Source: Bacteroidales bacterium
GTDB lineage: Bacteria > Bacteroidota > Bacteroidia > Bacteroidales > P3
Reading direction: 5' to 3'
Assembly (NCBI GenBank): GCA_017522105.1
Contig: JAFXAA010000013.1
Coordinates: 1 to 64,000, forward strand
Length of the DNA stretch: 64,000 nt
Shown one piece after another: positions 8,638 through 16,711 of the stretch (position 1 is its first letter; the number at the start of each line of letters is the position of its first letter). The translations under genes and the position numbers were made by a program. The notes under the pieces are model-generated. The model searched no databases and was not told the origin of the DNA. It saw nothing but the letters and a program-made list of their open reading frames with translations.

Positions 8638-9468
8638 ATGCCTACCGCCGACACCATACAGACAGCACAGCCCTTCTACATGTGGGACACCGTCTACCAG
8701 CTTCCTGCAGAGAGCGAGGTGAACACGGGCATCCCCCTGGACTCCATCTTCCCGCCCCGCGAGGTGCAGCCCCCAGTGGTGCGCCGCTCCCTCTTCACCC
8801 ACACCACCCTGCCGGTGACCCACGACGGCCTCCAGGCGCGCAAAGACGACACTCCCGCCCCATGGCTCTTTGCCATTCTTGTGCTCATCTGCGCAAGTAT
8901 CATCATCTACTACAAAAGCCACAAGCTGCGCATCATAGACCTGCTGCGCGGAGCCACCGACCGGCGCGCCATGGAGCGCCTGTTGCGCGGCAACAACCTC
9001 TCTTCCATGAGCCTTGTCCCGATGGGGCTCCTGACCATAGCCTCCCTTGGCACGAGCATCTTCCTCATGGCCATGGGGCACACGGGCATCATAGGCTGGC
9101 TGCTCCTCGTGGCTGGCCTCACCGTGGCCTACCTACTGCGCAACGGCATCATAGCCTTCCTGGGCAACGTCTTTGAGGACAGCGACGCCACCTCGGCCTA
9201 TATCGGCAGCAACTACCTCTACCACATGCTCCTCGCCACGGCCACCGCCCCCCTGCTTCTCTTCCAGGCCTACACGCCCGGAGGCGGCGAAGCCTTCTTC
9301 TACGCCGTTGCAGGCCTCACTGCGTTGTGCCTCGTGACGCGCCTCTTCAGGGGGCTGAAACTTTTTTTAACACTTTCGCGAAGCCGCAGTTTCTATCTTT
9401 TTTACTATCTTTGCATCGTCGAAACGATACCGTTTTTGGTATTGATAAAGTGGTTTTTTGCACAATAA
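8638..9468 (+). CDS. DUF4271 family membrane protein
   Basis: The 276-residue protein has a soluble N-terminal stretch of about 75 residues and then about six hydrophobic segments (residues ~78-95, 125-145, 150-170, 195-212, 222-242, 255-274). It matches the Bacteroidetes DUF4271 family, whose genes usually sit next to a HemD-like gene, as here. It starts 7 nt after the protease stop, so it may be co-transcribed with it. Function is unknown; the conserved pairing with the downstream gene suggests a linked role in heme metabolism or the envelope, which is inference only. Confidence 0.8.
   Translation: MPTADTIQTAQPFYMWDTVYQLPAESEVNTGIPLDSIFPPREVQPPVVRRSLFTHTTLPVTHDGLQARKDDTPAPWLFAILVLICASIIIYYKSHKLRIIDLLRGATDRRAMERLLRGNNLSSMSLVPMGLLTIASLGTSIFLMAMGHTGIIGWLLLVAGLTVAYLLRNGIIAFLGNVFEDSDATSAYIGSNYLYHMLLATATAPLLLFQAYTPGGGEAFFYAVAGLTALCLVTRLFRGLKLFLTLSRSRSFYLFYYLCIVETIPFLVLIKWFFAQ
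9406..9413 (+). promoter_or_regulatory. Internal -7 element (TATCTTTG) for the HemD-like gene
   Basis: A perfect TATCTTTG sits inside the last codons of the DUF4271 gene, 82 nt before the ATG of the HemD-like gene. The nearby stretch is unusually AT-rich for this GC-rich strand. It could let hemD-rnpA-yidD be expressed apart from the protease. The -33 element is weak. Confidence 0.5.
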
Positions 9469-9494
9469 GACAGACAGTTGAGATATCATAAGCA

Positions 9495-10727
9495 ATGAGC
9501 ACAAAGATTAAAAAAATCCTCATTTCGCAACCGGCTCCCGCCGATTTGGAGAAATCCCCCTACAGAAATCTGGTGCGCAAGTACAATGTCGACATCACCT
9601 TCTACAAGTTTTTCGAGGTAGTAGGCATATCCGCCTCCGACTTCCGCAAGACCCGCATACACATAGGCGACTACACTGCCATCATCTTCAACAGCAAGAA
9701 CTCCATAGAACACTTCTTCCGCATGGTCAAGGAACTCCGCGAGAACGTCAGCGAAAACATGAAGTACTTTTGCTCCACCGAGGCCATAGCCCTCTACCTG
9801 CAGAACTTCATACAGTACCGCAAGCGCAAAGTCTTCTTCGGCAACCAGTATTTTTCAGACCTCCTGGAGGTCATGGGCAAGCACCGCGACGAGAAGTTCC
9901 TCTTCCCCTGCTCCGACGAGAAGCAGACCGAGTACACCAAAGCCCTGGACAAAGCCAAGTTCAAGTACACCAAAGCGCCGATGTACACATCGCAGCCGCG
10001 CAACCTCAAGCAGTTTGACATAGACAGTTTCGACGCCATAGCGCTCTTCTCGCCCGTGGGCGTGCGCAGCCTCGTCAAGAACTTTCCCGACATCAAGGAG
10101 CACAACGTGCTGATAGCCGCCTTCGGCACCTCCACCCATGCCGCCCTCAAGGAAAACGGCATCAAGCTCAACATCGCCGCCCCCACGCAGTCGGCGCCCT
10201 CCATGGCCATGGCCATAGAGAACTACATCATGGGCAAGACACCGGAGAGCGTAGTGGTCACCAAGGGCGACATGAGCCGACGCGGGGTGCGCAACACCAT
10301 CAACACCCCCGCCAAAAAGAGCAAGCCCGTCATAGCCAACAAGGAGGTGTACAAGCAGCGCATGGAAGAGAAGAAGGCCCAGGCCGCCGCGCGCCGCGCC
10401 GCCCGCGCCGCCGAGAGAGCCGCCAAGGAGGCCGCCGACAAGAAAGTGGCCGAAGCAGCCGACAAGGCCGCCAAGACTCCGTCAAAAGCGCCGGCCAAGA
10501 CCGCTGCCAAAGCTCCTGCCAAGAGCGCCGCCAAGGTTCCGGCGAAGACCGCCGCAAAAACCCCCACCACGACAGCCGCCAAGAGCACCACGAAGAGCAC
10601 CACGAAGAGTGCCCCCAAGGCACCGGCAAAGACCGCAGCCAAGGCTCCGGCCAAAACAACCACCAAGACAGCGGCCAAGACCCCTGCAAAAACAGCGGCA
10701 GCCAAGGCTCCGGCAAAGAAAAAGTGA
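9495..10727 (+). CDS. hemD: HemD-like uroporphyrinogen-III synthase with Lys/Ala-rich histone-H1-like tail
   Basis: Residues 1-250 match the HemD fold of Bacteroidetes uroporphyrinogen-III synthases, which close and invert ring D of hydroxymethylbilane (SQPAPADLEKSPYRNL, IIFNSKNSIEHFF, AIALFSPVGVRSL, IAAFGTSTHAAL). From about residue 283 the protein changes: a charged Ala/Arg/Glu/Lys helix to about residue 325, then a disordered run to residue 410 made of APAKTAAK-like repeats. That tail resembles histone H1 tails, chlamydial Hc proteins and Pseudomonas AlgP, so DNA or RNA binding is possible. The stop overlaps the rnpA start by one base (TGATG). HemD sequences diverge strongly, so the enzyme call rests largely on the N-terminal pattern and gene context. 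Confidence 0.75.
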   Translation: MSTKIKKILISQPAPADLEKSPYRNLVRKYNVDITFYKFFEVVGISASDFRKTRIHIGDYTAIIFNSKNSIEHFFRMVKELRENVSENMKYFCSTEAIALYLQNFIQYRKRKVFFGNQYFSDLLEVMGKHRDEKFLFPCSDEKQTEYTKALDKAKFKYTKAPMYTSQPRNLKQFDIDSFDAIALFSPVGVRSLVKNFPDIKEHNVLIAAFGTSTHAALKENGIKLNIAAPTQSAPSMAMAIENYIMGKTPESVVVTKGDMSRRGVRNTINTPAKKSKPVIANKEVYKQRMEEKKAQAAARRAARAAERAAKEAADKKVAEAADKAAKTPSKAPAKTAAKAPAKSAAKVPAKTAAKTPTTTAAKSTTKSTTKSAPKAPAKTAAKAPAKTTTKTAAKTPAKTAAAKAPAKKK

Positions 10728-11116
10728 TGCCCTGCACCTTCGGCAAAGAGGAGCGCCTGTGCAGCCAGAAGCTCATCGACAGGCTCCACGCCGAGGGGCA
10801 CCGCCTCATGGCGTTCCCCTACAGTGTGAAGTGGATTGCCGTTGAAGGGCCGCAGGAGTGCCAGGTGATGATAGTGGCCCCCAAGCGCCGCTTCCGCCAC
10901 GCCGTGGACCGCAACCGGGTGCGACGCCTCACGCGCGAATGCTGGCGCCAACGCAAAGACGCCCTCTACACCTTCCTGAAGCAGCGCAACATGCACATAG
11001 CCCTCTCGCTGGTCTACGTGGCCAACGACATCATGTCCTACGACACGCTCTGCCACAAGGCCGACAAACTCGTCGAGGCGTTGCAGAAAGACATCCTTAA
11101 AAGCCTTGAGCCGTGA
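10727..11116 (+). CDS. rnpA: Ribonuclease P protein component
   Basis: The 129-residue protein carries the RnpA signature [13 protein letters not shown] near residue 63, preceded by [11 protein letters not shown], and the N-terminal FGKEERLCS of the family. It binds the RNase P RNA and assists 5' processing of tRNA precursors. A GTG lies one codon upstream (10724), but the ATG at 10727 gives the usual coupled TGATG junction. It is followed by yidD with a 4-nt overlap, a pairing common in bacteria. Confidence 0.92.
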   Translation: MPCTFGKEERLCSQKLIDRLHAEGHRLMAFPYSVKWIAVEGPQECQVMIVAPKRRFRHAVDRNRVRRLTRECWRQRKDALYTFLKQRNMHIALSLVYVANDIMSYDTLCHKADKLVEALQKDILKSLEP

Positions 11117-11355
11117 AGCAGCTGTGGCACATAGTGAAAGAAGTGCTGGCCAAGGCCATGTTGGCGCTGATAGCCTTCTATCGCACCTGCATCTCCCCCT
11201 TTACGCCCCCTGCCTGCCGCTACACGCCCACCTGCTCGCAGTATGCCCAGGAAGCCATCAAGAAATATGGCCCCTTCCGCGGCGGCTGGCTGGCCCTGCG
11301 GCGCATCCTGCGCTGCCACCCATTCGGCGGTTCGGGCTACGACCCCGTGCCCTGA
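11113..11355 (+). CDS. yidD: Membrane protein insertion efficiency factor YidD
   Basis: The 80-residue product has the full YidD pattern: an N-terminal amphipathic stretch, then [38 protein letters not shown] and GYDPVP. YidD assists YidC-dependent insertion at the inner membrane. The start is GTG, overlapping the rnpA stop (GTGA). Length is normal for the family. Confidence 0.93.
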   Translation: MKQLWHIVKEVLAKAMLALIAFYRTCISPFTPPACRYTPTCSQYAQEAIKKYGPFRGGWLALRRILRCHPFGGSGYDPVP

Positions 11356-11412
11356 CCGTCACCTATTATATAAATAGCCCATCTGCAACGGATGGTTGCG
11401 CGAACAGGCAAT

Positions 11413-11450
11413 AAAAAAAGCACTGTTCCGCTTGTGTATTGCTTTTTTTT
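11413..11450 (+). terminator. Probable intrinsic terminator after yidD
   Basis: AAAAAAAGCA (11413-11422) pairs perfectly with TGCTTTTTTT (11440-11449) across a 17-nt loop, ending in a T-run. An alternative GCGAACAG/CTGTTCCGC stem overlaps it. The A and T tracts make it potentially bidirectional. Confidence 0.55.
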
Positions 11451-11451
11451 G

Positions 11452-11459
11452 TATATTTG
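11452..11459 (+). promoter_or_regulatory. -7 element (TATATTTG) upstream of a 270-nt leader
   Basis: TATATTTG directly follows the T-run of the terminator. The -33 region is not clear. A transcript from here would run through the palindrome at 11532 and the heptamer array at 11603 before reaching the ATG at 11734, so it may also drive a non-coding RNA. Confidence 0.4.
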
Positions 11460-11531
11460 CAAGAAGCGCGAAAGAACTGCGCTGCACCCTAAGCGGGTGA
11501 TGCGCAGTGCATTCCGCCGCATCCGGCACGA

Positions 11532-11598
11532 CTGTTCTACTGTTGTTTAACGGTTGTTCTACGGTTTAAACCGTTAAACAACCGTAGAACAGCTGTAG
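11532..11598. repeat. Imperfect palindrome of 11-nt units (family B)
   Basis: It centres on GGTTTAAACC and extends outward through units of GTTGTTTAACG and GTTGTTCTACG, ending near CTGTTCTAC / GTAGAACAG. A few mismatches interrupt the stem. The same units build the larger palindrome at 63759. Confidence 0.8.
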
Positions 11599-11602
11599 GG
11601 GT

Positions 11603-11672
11603 GGAAAATGGAAAGCGGATAGTGGATAGTGGATAGTGGAAAGCGGAAAGTGGAGAGTGGAAAGTGGAAAGC
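11603..11672. repeat. Ten tandem GGAWARY heptamers
   Basis: Ten uninterrupted 7-nt units (GGAAAAT, GGAAAGC, three GGATAGT, GGAAAGC, GGAAAGT, GGAGAGT, GGAAAGT, GGAAAGC) run from 11603 to 11672. The array is purine-rich on the plus strand. An ATG at 11629 lies within it in frame with the next gene, but the peptide it would add is only a translation of the repeat. Confidence 0.9.
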
Positions 11673-11733
11673 ACAAAAAAATAAACATATAAAACATCAA
11701 CACCAAAAGGTAAAGATTACGGCAAAGGAAAAG

Positions 11734-12468
11734 ATGACAGGGCTGCTGGTGAACGGCAGCGTGAGGACAGCTGGAGTGACCCTCTACACGAAGAACGGGA
11801 AGACCGTGATGCGGTCGTCCACGAGCCGCCAGCCGCGCAGCAACAGCCGCGGCCAGTTCGTGGCGCGGCAGCGCATGAAACACACCACGGCGCTGTGGGG
11901 TGCGCTGAAAGTTGCCGCTCCGATGTTCGGCGACGGCAAGAACAGCTACGGACGCTTCTGCAAGCTGGCAAGCGCCCTGCCCGTGGTCTTCACGCCACGC
12001 CAGGGTGTCAACGCCGGAGCCACGCTGCTGCTGCCAGGCATGCCCGTGAGCGACGGCACGCTGCCCACGGTGCGCCAGCGCCTGGGCGAAGCCGGCGGTT
12101 CGGCGGCGCTGCTCACGGACGTCAAGGTGTCGGCCCTGGGACGCAACGAAGGACTGCGCCTGTACATGCTGCAGCAGACCACCGAGGGCGGGACGCCAAG
12201 GGTGCGTGTGTACAGCGCCGAGGTGCCGCGCACTGGAGCTGGCAACATAGGCGGCATCACATACCAAGCCACACGCCTGTCCGACGGAAGCCTGGCCCTG
12301 ACGGGCAACGCCTTTGCCGACGAGGACAAGGGGTGGGCCGTGGTGCGCGTGGACGGCGAGCGCTGTTCGAGCCAGACGGCAGTCACCGGTTGCCGCCAAT
12401 GGGAGGCTTTCGCCACAGAAGAGGCCCTGAAAGCCAGTGCCGAGACCTACGGAGGACTGACAGAATAG
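11734..12468 (+). CDS. DUF6266-like small Bacteroidetes protein of unknown function
   Basis: The 244-residue product opens with NGSVRTAGVTLYTKNGKTVMR and then SRQPRSNSRGQFVARQRM. This echoes the layout of the DUF6266 protein at 36789 (a Gly-rich strand, a Lys-Gly turn, VxR, then a Pro/Gln/Arg helix), though the two are only distantly alike. I chose the ATG at 11734 because the 35 codons upstream, from an ATG at 11629, are mostly heptamer-repeat translation; a start near 11710 cannot be excluded. No signal peptide or membrane segment was seen. Function is unknown. Confidence 0.6.
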   Translation: MTGLLVNGSVRTAGVTLYTKNGKTVMRSSTSRQPRSNSRGQFVARQRMKHTTALWGALKVAAPMFGDGKNSYGRFCKLASALPVVFTPRQGVNAGATLLLPGMPVSDGTLPTVRQRLGEAGGSAALLTDVKVSALGRNEGLRLYMLQQTTEGGTPRVRVYSAEVPRTGAGNIGGITYQATRLSDGSLALTGNAFADEDKGWAVVRVDGERCSSQTAVTGCRQWEAFATEEALKASAETYGGLTE

Positions 12469-12478
12469 CGGCGCGGCA

Positions 12479-13480
12479 ATGCCTTTTGTGGACGAAATAC
12501 TGAAGCACCGCAGCCTCTCCATCGTGGGGCTGGAGAAGAACACCGGCAAGACGGTGTGCCTGAACTACATCCTGCGACGGCTGAACGAGAAGCAAGTGGC
12601 TGTTGGCGTTACGTCGATAGGCGTGGACGGCGAGCAGGTGGACAGTGTGTTCACCACCGCCAAGCCGGAGGTGACGCTGTATGAGGGGTCGCGGTTCATC
12701 ACCTCGGAGCAGCACTACCTGAAGCGGCAGACGGTGTCTGTGCTGGAGCACGTGGACAGCCGCCGCACGGCCTTGGGGCCGCTGGTGACAGCGCGCGTGC
12801 TGGTGCGCGGCAAGGTGCTGCTCAGCGGCGCAGCCACCACGGGGGTGCTGCGCAGCCACATAAGCCAGCTGCTGGACGCGGGCTGCCGCCTGGCCATAGT
12901 GGACGGCGCCCTGTCGAGGCTGAGCCTGGCGTCGCCCACGGTGACAGACTGCATGGTGCTGGCCACGGGGGCCGCCGTATCGGCCAACCTGAAGCAGCTC
13001 GTGGCCAAGACACGCTTTGTGCACAGCCTGATAAGCCTCGACGAAGTCTCCCCCACCCTGCGCGCCGCCCTGAGCCCAGTGGGCAGCGGCCTGTGGGGCG
13101 TGGACAAAGAGGGCGAGCCGCACGACCTTGGCATAGCGTCGGTGTTCCTCATCGGCAACAGCGGCGCCGACCTTCTGCGCTTCGGGCACACACTCTTCGC
13201 CTCGGGGGCCGTGAGCGACCGCCTGCTGAAGACCCTGACGCCCCTGGGCAAGGACATCACGCTGGTGGCGCGCGACTTCACCAAGCTGTTCATCACGCCT
13301 GAAGCCTACAACGAGTTCACCCGCAAGGGCAACCGCCTGTTGGTGCTACAGCGGTCGAGGCTGGTGGCTGTGACGCTCAACCCCACATCGCCGCAGGGCT
13401 TCCTGCTCGACAGCCGCGCTGCCTGCGACGCCCTCAGCGAGGCACTGCAGACGCCGGTGTACGACGTGATGAAAATTTAA
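12479..13480 (+). CDS. kamB: KamB-like reactivase subunit (lysine 5,6-aminomutase reactivation)
   Basis: The 333-residue protein has an N-terminal P-loop-like motif (EKNTGKT, residues ~18-24) and the layout of KamB, the partner of the MutS-like KamC that restores inactivated B12/PLP-dependent lysine 5,6-aminomutase in the lysine fermentation pathway. The call rests mainly on being directly upstream of a KamC-type gene, plus the P-loop and length; I cannot verify it by alignment. It starts 10 nt after the preceding stop. No aminomutase gene (kamD/kamE) lies in this window. Confidence 0.6.
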   Translation: MPFVDEILKHRSLSIVGLEKNTGKTVCLNYILRRLNEKQVAVGVTSIGVDGEQVDSVFTTAKPEVTLYEGSRFITSEQHYLKRQTVSVLEHVDSRRTALGPLVTARVLVRGKVLLSGAATTGVLRSHISQLLDAGCRLAIVDGALSRLSLASPTVTDCMVLATGAAVSANLKQLVAKTRFVHSLISLDEVSPTLRAALSPVGSGLWGVDKEGEPHDLGIASVFLIGNSGADLLRFGHTLFASGAVSDRLLKTLTPLGKDITLVARDFTKLFITPEAYNEFTRKGNRLLVLQRSRLVAVTLNPTSPQGFLLDSRAACDALSEALQTPVYDVMKI

Positions 13481-13540
13481 AGGTTATTGGTTATAGGTTA
13501 TTGGTTATCGAAAACCGATGGATATTGACAGAAGGAGACA

Positions 13541-14929
13541 ATGAAGATAAAGGAGCTGATAAAACAGGATGCCGGGTTCCAGTATGTCGTTGACAGCCTG
13601 GAGCTGATGTCGGCCGCTGGACGGAGGGCACTGCTGGAGACGACGTTCAGCGGCGACGCCGAATGGCTGGAGGCCGAGTGGCGGCGCCTGGGCACGGCCA
13701 TAGAGGCTGTGCATGAATACAAATACAAAAAGCCATACATAGAACTGCGGCACTGCCTGATGCAGCTGCACGACCTGCGCGGCACCCTGTCGTCGTTGGC
13801 CTGCCGCACACCGCTGAACGAGGTGGAGCTGTTCGAGCTGAAGAACCTGGCGCAGCTGCGCCGCACAGCCGCCGAGGCCATCGCAGGGCTTGGCATGGCG
13901 ACAATGCTGCCGCTGCCCGACACCGACGAGGCCTTCGCGCTGCTCGACCCAGACGGCACCGGCATAGCCAACTTCTACATCTACGACAGCTACGACCCGC
14001 GGCTGGCGCCGCTGCGCCGCGAGCTCAAGGCTCTGCAGGAGCACGACGGCGACGCCGGGCGCATAGCGCAGCTGCTCGCCGAGCAGAGCGAGATACAGGC
14101 CGCCGTGTGCCTGCGCCTCACCGACGCGCTGCACGCCCACCACGACGCCCTCGGCAAGACACTGGAGCAGATGGCCTACGCCGACATACTATTTGCCAAA
14201 GCCGAACTCGCCATAGCGTGGAACCTGACGAAACCAACGATAGGCAGCCGGATTGAATACCGTGCGCTGGTCAACCCACGCCTGAAGCACCGCAACGAGG
14301 CCACGCACCTGCGCTACCAACCAGTGGACATTGCGCTGGGAGCCGGTGTGACCCTCGTCACAGGAGCCAACATGGCGGGCAAGACGGTGCTGCTGAAGAG
14401 CATAGGCACAGCCCAGACCATGGTGCAGTGCGGCTTCTTCGCCCCCGCCGAGTCGACGGAGACAGTGCTCTTCGACGGTGTGGCCACCTCGATAGGCGAC
14501 GACCAAGACGAGATGAACGGCCTGAGCAGCTATGCCGCAGAGATAATAAAAATCAGCGACATAGTGCGTCGCTGCCGCACGGAGCGCCTGCTGGTGCTCA
14601 TAGACGAACCCGCACGCACCACCAACCCCGTGGAGGGGAAGGCCATAGTGCAGGCCCTGACAGGCATCATGGAGCAAGCCCCGTCGACCACCCTGATCAC
14701 CACACACTACGGCAACCTGGGCGGCAAATGCCGTCGTCTGCGCGTGAAGGGGTTCGTGGAGGGCATGGCCGATGTGCCGCTGACGCCACGCAACATCAAC
14801 CTCTTCATAGACTACTCGCTGACCGAGGACGCCAGCGGCGAGGTGCCGCACGAAGCACTGCGCATAGCCGACATCCTGGGCTGTGACAGCGAACTGATAG
14901 AGACAGCAAGAAAACATATTAACAATTAA
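13541..14929 (+). CDS. kamC: KamC-like MutS-family ATPase (aminomutase reactivase)
   Basis: The 462-residue protein contains only the MutS clamp-like and ATPase parts. It has Walker A TGANMAGKT (residues ~275-283), the MutS-like block DDQDEMNGLSSYAAE, Walker B LLVLIDEPARTTNP and the His switch LITTHYGN. It lacks the mismatch-recognition and connector domains of MutS, so a mismatch repair role is unlikely. KamC proteins of Bacteroidetes and Fusobacteria have this architecture and act with KamB. It follows kamB after 60 nt. Confidence 0.65.
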   Translation: MKIKELIKQDAGFQYVVDSLELMSAAGRRALLETTFSGDAEWLEAEWRRLGTAIEAVHEYKYKKPYIELRHCLMQLHDLRGTLSSLACRTPLNEVELFELKNLAQLRRTAAEAIAGLGMATMLPLPDTDEAFALLDPDGTGIANFYIYDSYDPRLAPLRRELKALQEHDGDAGRIAQLLAEQSEIQAAVCLRLTDALHAHHDALGKTLEQMAYADILFAKAELAIAWNLTKPTIGSRIEYRALVNPRLKHRNEATHLRYQPVDIALGAGVTLVTGANMAGKTVLLKSIGTAQTMVQCGFFAPAESTETVLFDGVATSIGDDQDEMNGLSSYAAEIIKISDIVRRCRTERLLVLIDEPARTTNPVEGKAIVQALTGIMEQAPSTTLITTHYGNLGGKCRRLRVKGFVEGMADVPLTPRNINLFIDYSLTEDASGEVPHEALRIADILGCDSELIETARKHINN

Positions 14930-14941
14930 ACACACAAAATC

Positions 14942-16444
14942 ATGAGCAGTATTGCAATCACCATCATCGTAGTGGCCATAGTGGTCCTGTTTGTCATTCT
15001 CGTGAGCTACATCAAGGCTCCGCCATCGGTGGCCTACATCGTCTCCGGCTTGAACCGCAAGCCGCGTATCTACATCGGCAAGGGCGGTCTGCGCGTGCCT
15101 ATGCTGGAACGCCTGGACAAGGTGTTCCTTGGCCAGGTGACGGCGGACATACGCACGAGCCGCACTGTGCCCACCAACGACTTCATCAACGTCAACGTGG
15201 ACGCCGTGGCCAAGATACAGGTCATCCCCGACATCGAGGGCGTGCGCCTGGCGGCCAAGAACTTCCTGAACATGAGCGGTGCCGACATCTCGAAGCAGGT
15301 GCAGGACTCGCTGGAGGGCAACATGCGCGAGGTCATAGGGTCGCTGTCGCTGCGCGACATCAACATCAACCGCGACAAGTTCAGCGATGAGATTATGAGC
15401 AAGGCACAGAAGGACATGGAGGCCCTCGGCCTGCGCATCATCTCGTGCAACATACAGAATGTCACCGACGAGAAGAACCTCATCGAGGACCTCGGTGCCG
15501 ACAACACATGGACCATCCGCAAGCAAGCCAAAATCAACAAAGCCAACGCCGAGCGCGACATTGCCATGGCCGAAGCCCAAGCCCAGAAAGAGGCCAACGA
15601 CGCCCAGGTGGACAGCCAGACGCAGATAGCCATCCGCCAGAACGAGCTGGCCGTGAAGCGCAGCGAGCTGACCATCATCGAACAGACCAAGAAAGCCGAC
15701 GCCGACGCGGCCTACGAGATACAGCGCCAGGAGCAGCAGAAGACCATCAACACCAAGACTGTAGACGCCAAGATTGAACAGACCATGCGCGAGCAGGTGC
15801 TCACCGCCGAGCGCGTGAAGATACGCGAGAACGAGCTGGCCGCGGAGGTGATGAAGCAGAGCGACGCCGACAAATACCAGATAGAACTGAAGGCCGCCGC
15901 CGACCTGGAGCAGAGCAAACGCGAGGCCGAAGCCCAGGCCTACCGTGCCGAGCAGGAAGCCCGGGCCCAGATAGCCCTGGCCGAGGCCAAGAAGCAGGCC
16001 ATGATGCTCGAAGCCGAGGGTATCAAGGCCAACGGCGAGGCCGAGGCCTACAAGATACAGAAAGCCGGCGAGGCCGAGGCTATAGCCATCGAGAAGAAAG
16101 GTCTTGCCGAAGCCGAGGCCATGCAGAAGAAAGCCGAAGCCTACGAACGCTACGGCCAGGCCGCCATCCTCGACATGATGGTGAAGATCATCCCGGAGGT
16201 GGCTCAGCACGTCAGCGAGCCCATCTCCGCCATCAAGAACATGAACGTCTACGGCACCAGCGGCGCCGATGCCGCGGGCATCAGCGGCGCCGTGCCAGCG
16301 GTCATCAAGCAGAGCTTCGATGTCATAGAAAGCGCCACGGGCGTCAACATGACCGACATCGTGCGGGCCAACACCATTGACGCCAAGGTGAACCGCAACA
16401 TCAACCTCGACAGCGACAACAAAGTGGATGTCAAGAAGAAGTAA
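14942..16444 (+). CDS. Flotillin-like SPFH domain protein
   Basis: The 500-residue protein starts with a membrane anchor (residues ~4-23), followed by an SPFH/PHB domain (~25-190) and a long coiled coil rich in Glu-Ala (EAEAYKIQKAGEAEA, ~200-420), ending in a small Gly/Ala-rich tail. This is the flotillin/FloT/YqiK layout. Such proteins form large oligomers in ordered membrane patches and influence membrane fluidity and protein assembly. It lies 12 nt after the KamC-like gene and may be co-transcribed. A hairpin terminator follows. Confidence 0.85.
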   Translation: MSSIAITIIVVAIVVLFVILVSYIKAPPSVAYIVSGLNRKPRIYIGKGGLRVPMLERLDKVFLGQVTADIRTSRTVPTNDFINVNVDAVAKIQVIPDIEGVRLAAKNFLNMSGADISKQVQDSLEGNMREVIGSLSLRDININRDKFSDEIMSKAQKDMEALGLRIISCNIQNVTDEKNLIEDLGADNTWTIRKQAKINKANAERDIAMAEAQAQKEANDAQVDSQTQIAIRQNELAVKRSELTIIEQTKKADADAAYEIQRQEQQKTINTKTVDAKIEQTMREQVLTAERVKIRENELAAEVMKQSDADKYQIELKAAADLEQSKREAEAQAYRAEQEARAQIALAEAKKQAMMLEAEGIKANGEAEAYKIQKAGEAEAIAIEKKGLAEAEAMQKKAEAYERYGQAAILDMMVKIIPEVAQHVSEPISAIKNMNVYGTSGADAAGISGAVPAVIKQSFDVIESATGVNMTDIVRANTIDAKVNRNINLDSDNKVDVKKK

Positions 16445-16465
16445 AGGGACATACAAACCAAATGG

Positions 16466-16498
16466 AGAAAGGGGATACCGCAACGGCATCCCCTTTCT
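16466..16498. terminator. Bidirectional intrinsic terminator between SPFH gene and tRNA
   Basis: AGAAAGGGGAT pairs with ATCCCCTTTCT over an 11-nt loop. A- and T-rich ends on both sides would allow it to stop both the plus-strand SPFH transcript and the minus-strand tRNA transcript. Confidence 0.7.
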
Positions 16499-16502
16499 TG
16501 TC

Positions 16503-16593
16503 TGGCGGAAAGGAAGGGATTCGAACCCTTGAAGCGCTGTTAACGCTTACTCGCTTTCCAGGCGGGCCTCTTCAACCACTCGAGCACCTTTCC
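16503..16593 (-). tRNA. tRNA-Ser(GGA)
   Basis: The minus strand folds as a class II tRNA. The acceptor arms are GGAAAGG and CCTTTCC, the anticodon loop contains GGA (CCTGGAAAG), there is a long variable arm as expected for serine, and the T-arm contains GGTTCGAATCC. The 3' CCA is encoded (16503-16505). Its overall layout matches bacterial tRNA-Ser(GGA). Confidence 0.93.
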
Positions 16594-16635
16594 GTGGATG
16601 ATTTTCATTCAAGAAATCGGCTGCAAAAGTACTAC

Positions 16636-16669
16636 TTTTTTCGGATATGACAAAAAAAATGTATCTTTG
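16636..16669 (+). promoter_or_regulatory. Promoter of the M49-like lipoprotein gene
   Basis: TATCTTTG (16662-16669) is preceded at 20 nt by a TTTTTT tract that serves as a weak -33. The ATG follows 42 nt downstream. Confidence 0.6.
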
Positions 16670-16711
16670 CGAAATCATTTGGGGAAAGAAAAGTACCAAA
16701 ATATACTAACA

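Noticed and set aside
11629-11733. N-terminal extension of the DUF6266-like protein from an ATG at 11629
   Set aside because: The first third is a translation of the heptamer repeat and the rest is Lys/His-rich; the conserved-looking sequence starts at 11734.
13541-14929. DNA mismatch repair MutS
   Set aside because: The protein has the MutS ATPase motifs but lacks mismatch-binding and connector domains and is half the length; the KamC pattern fits better.
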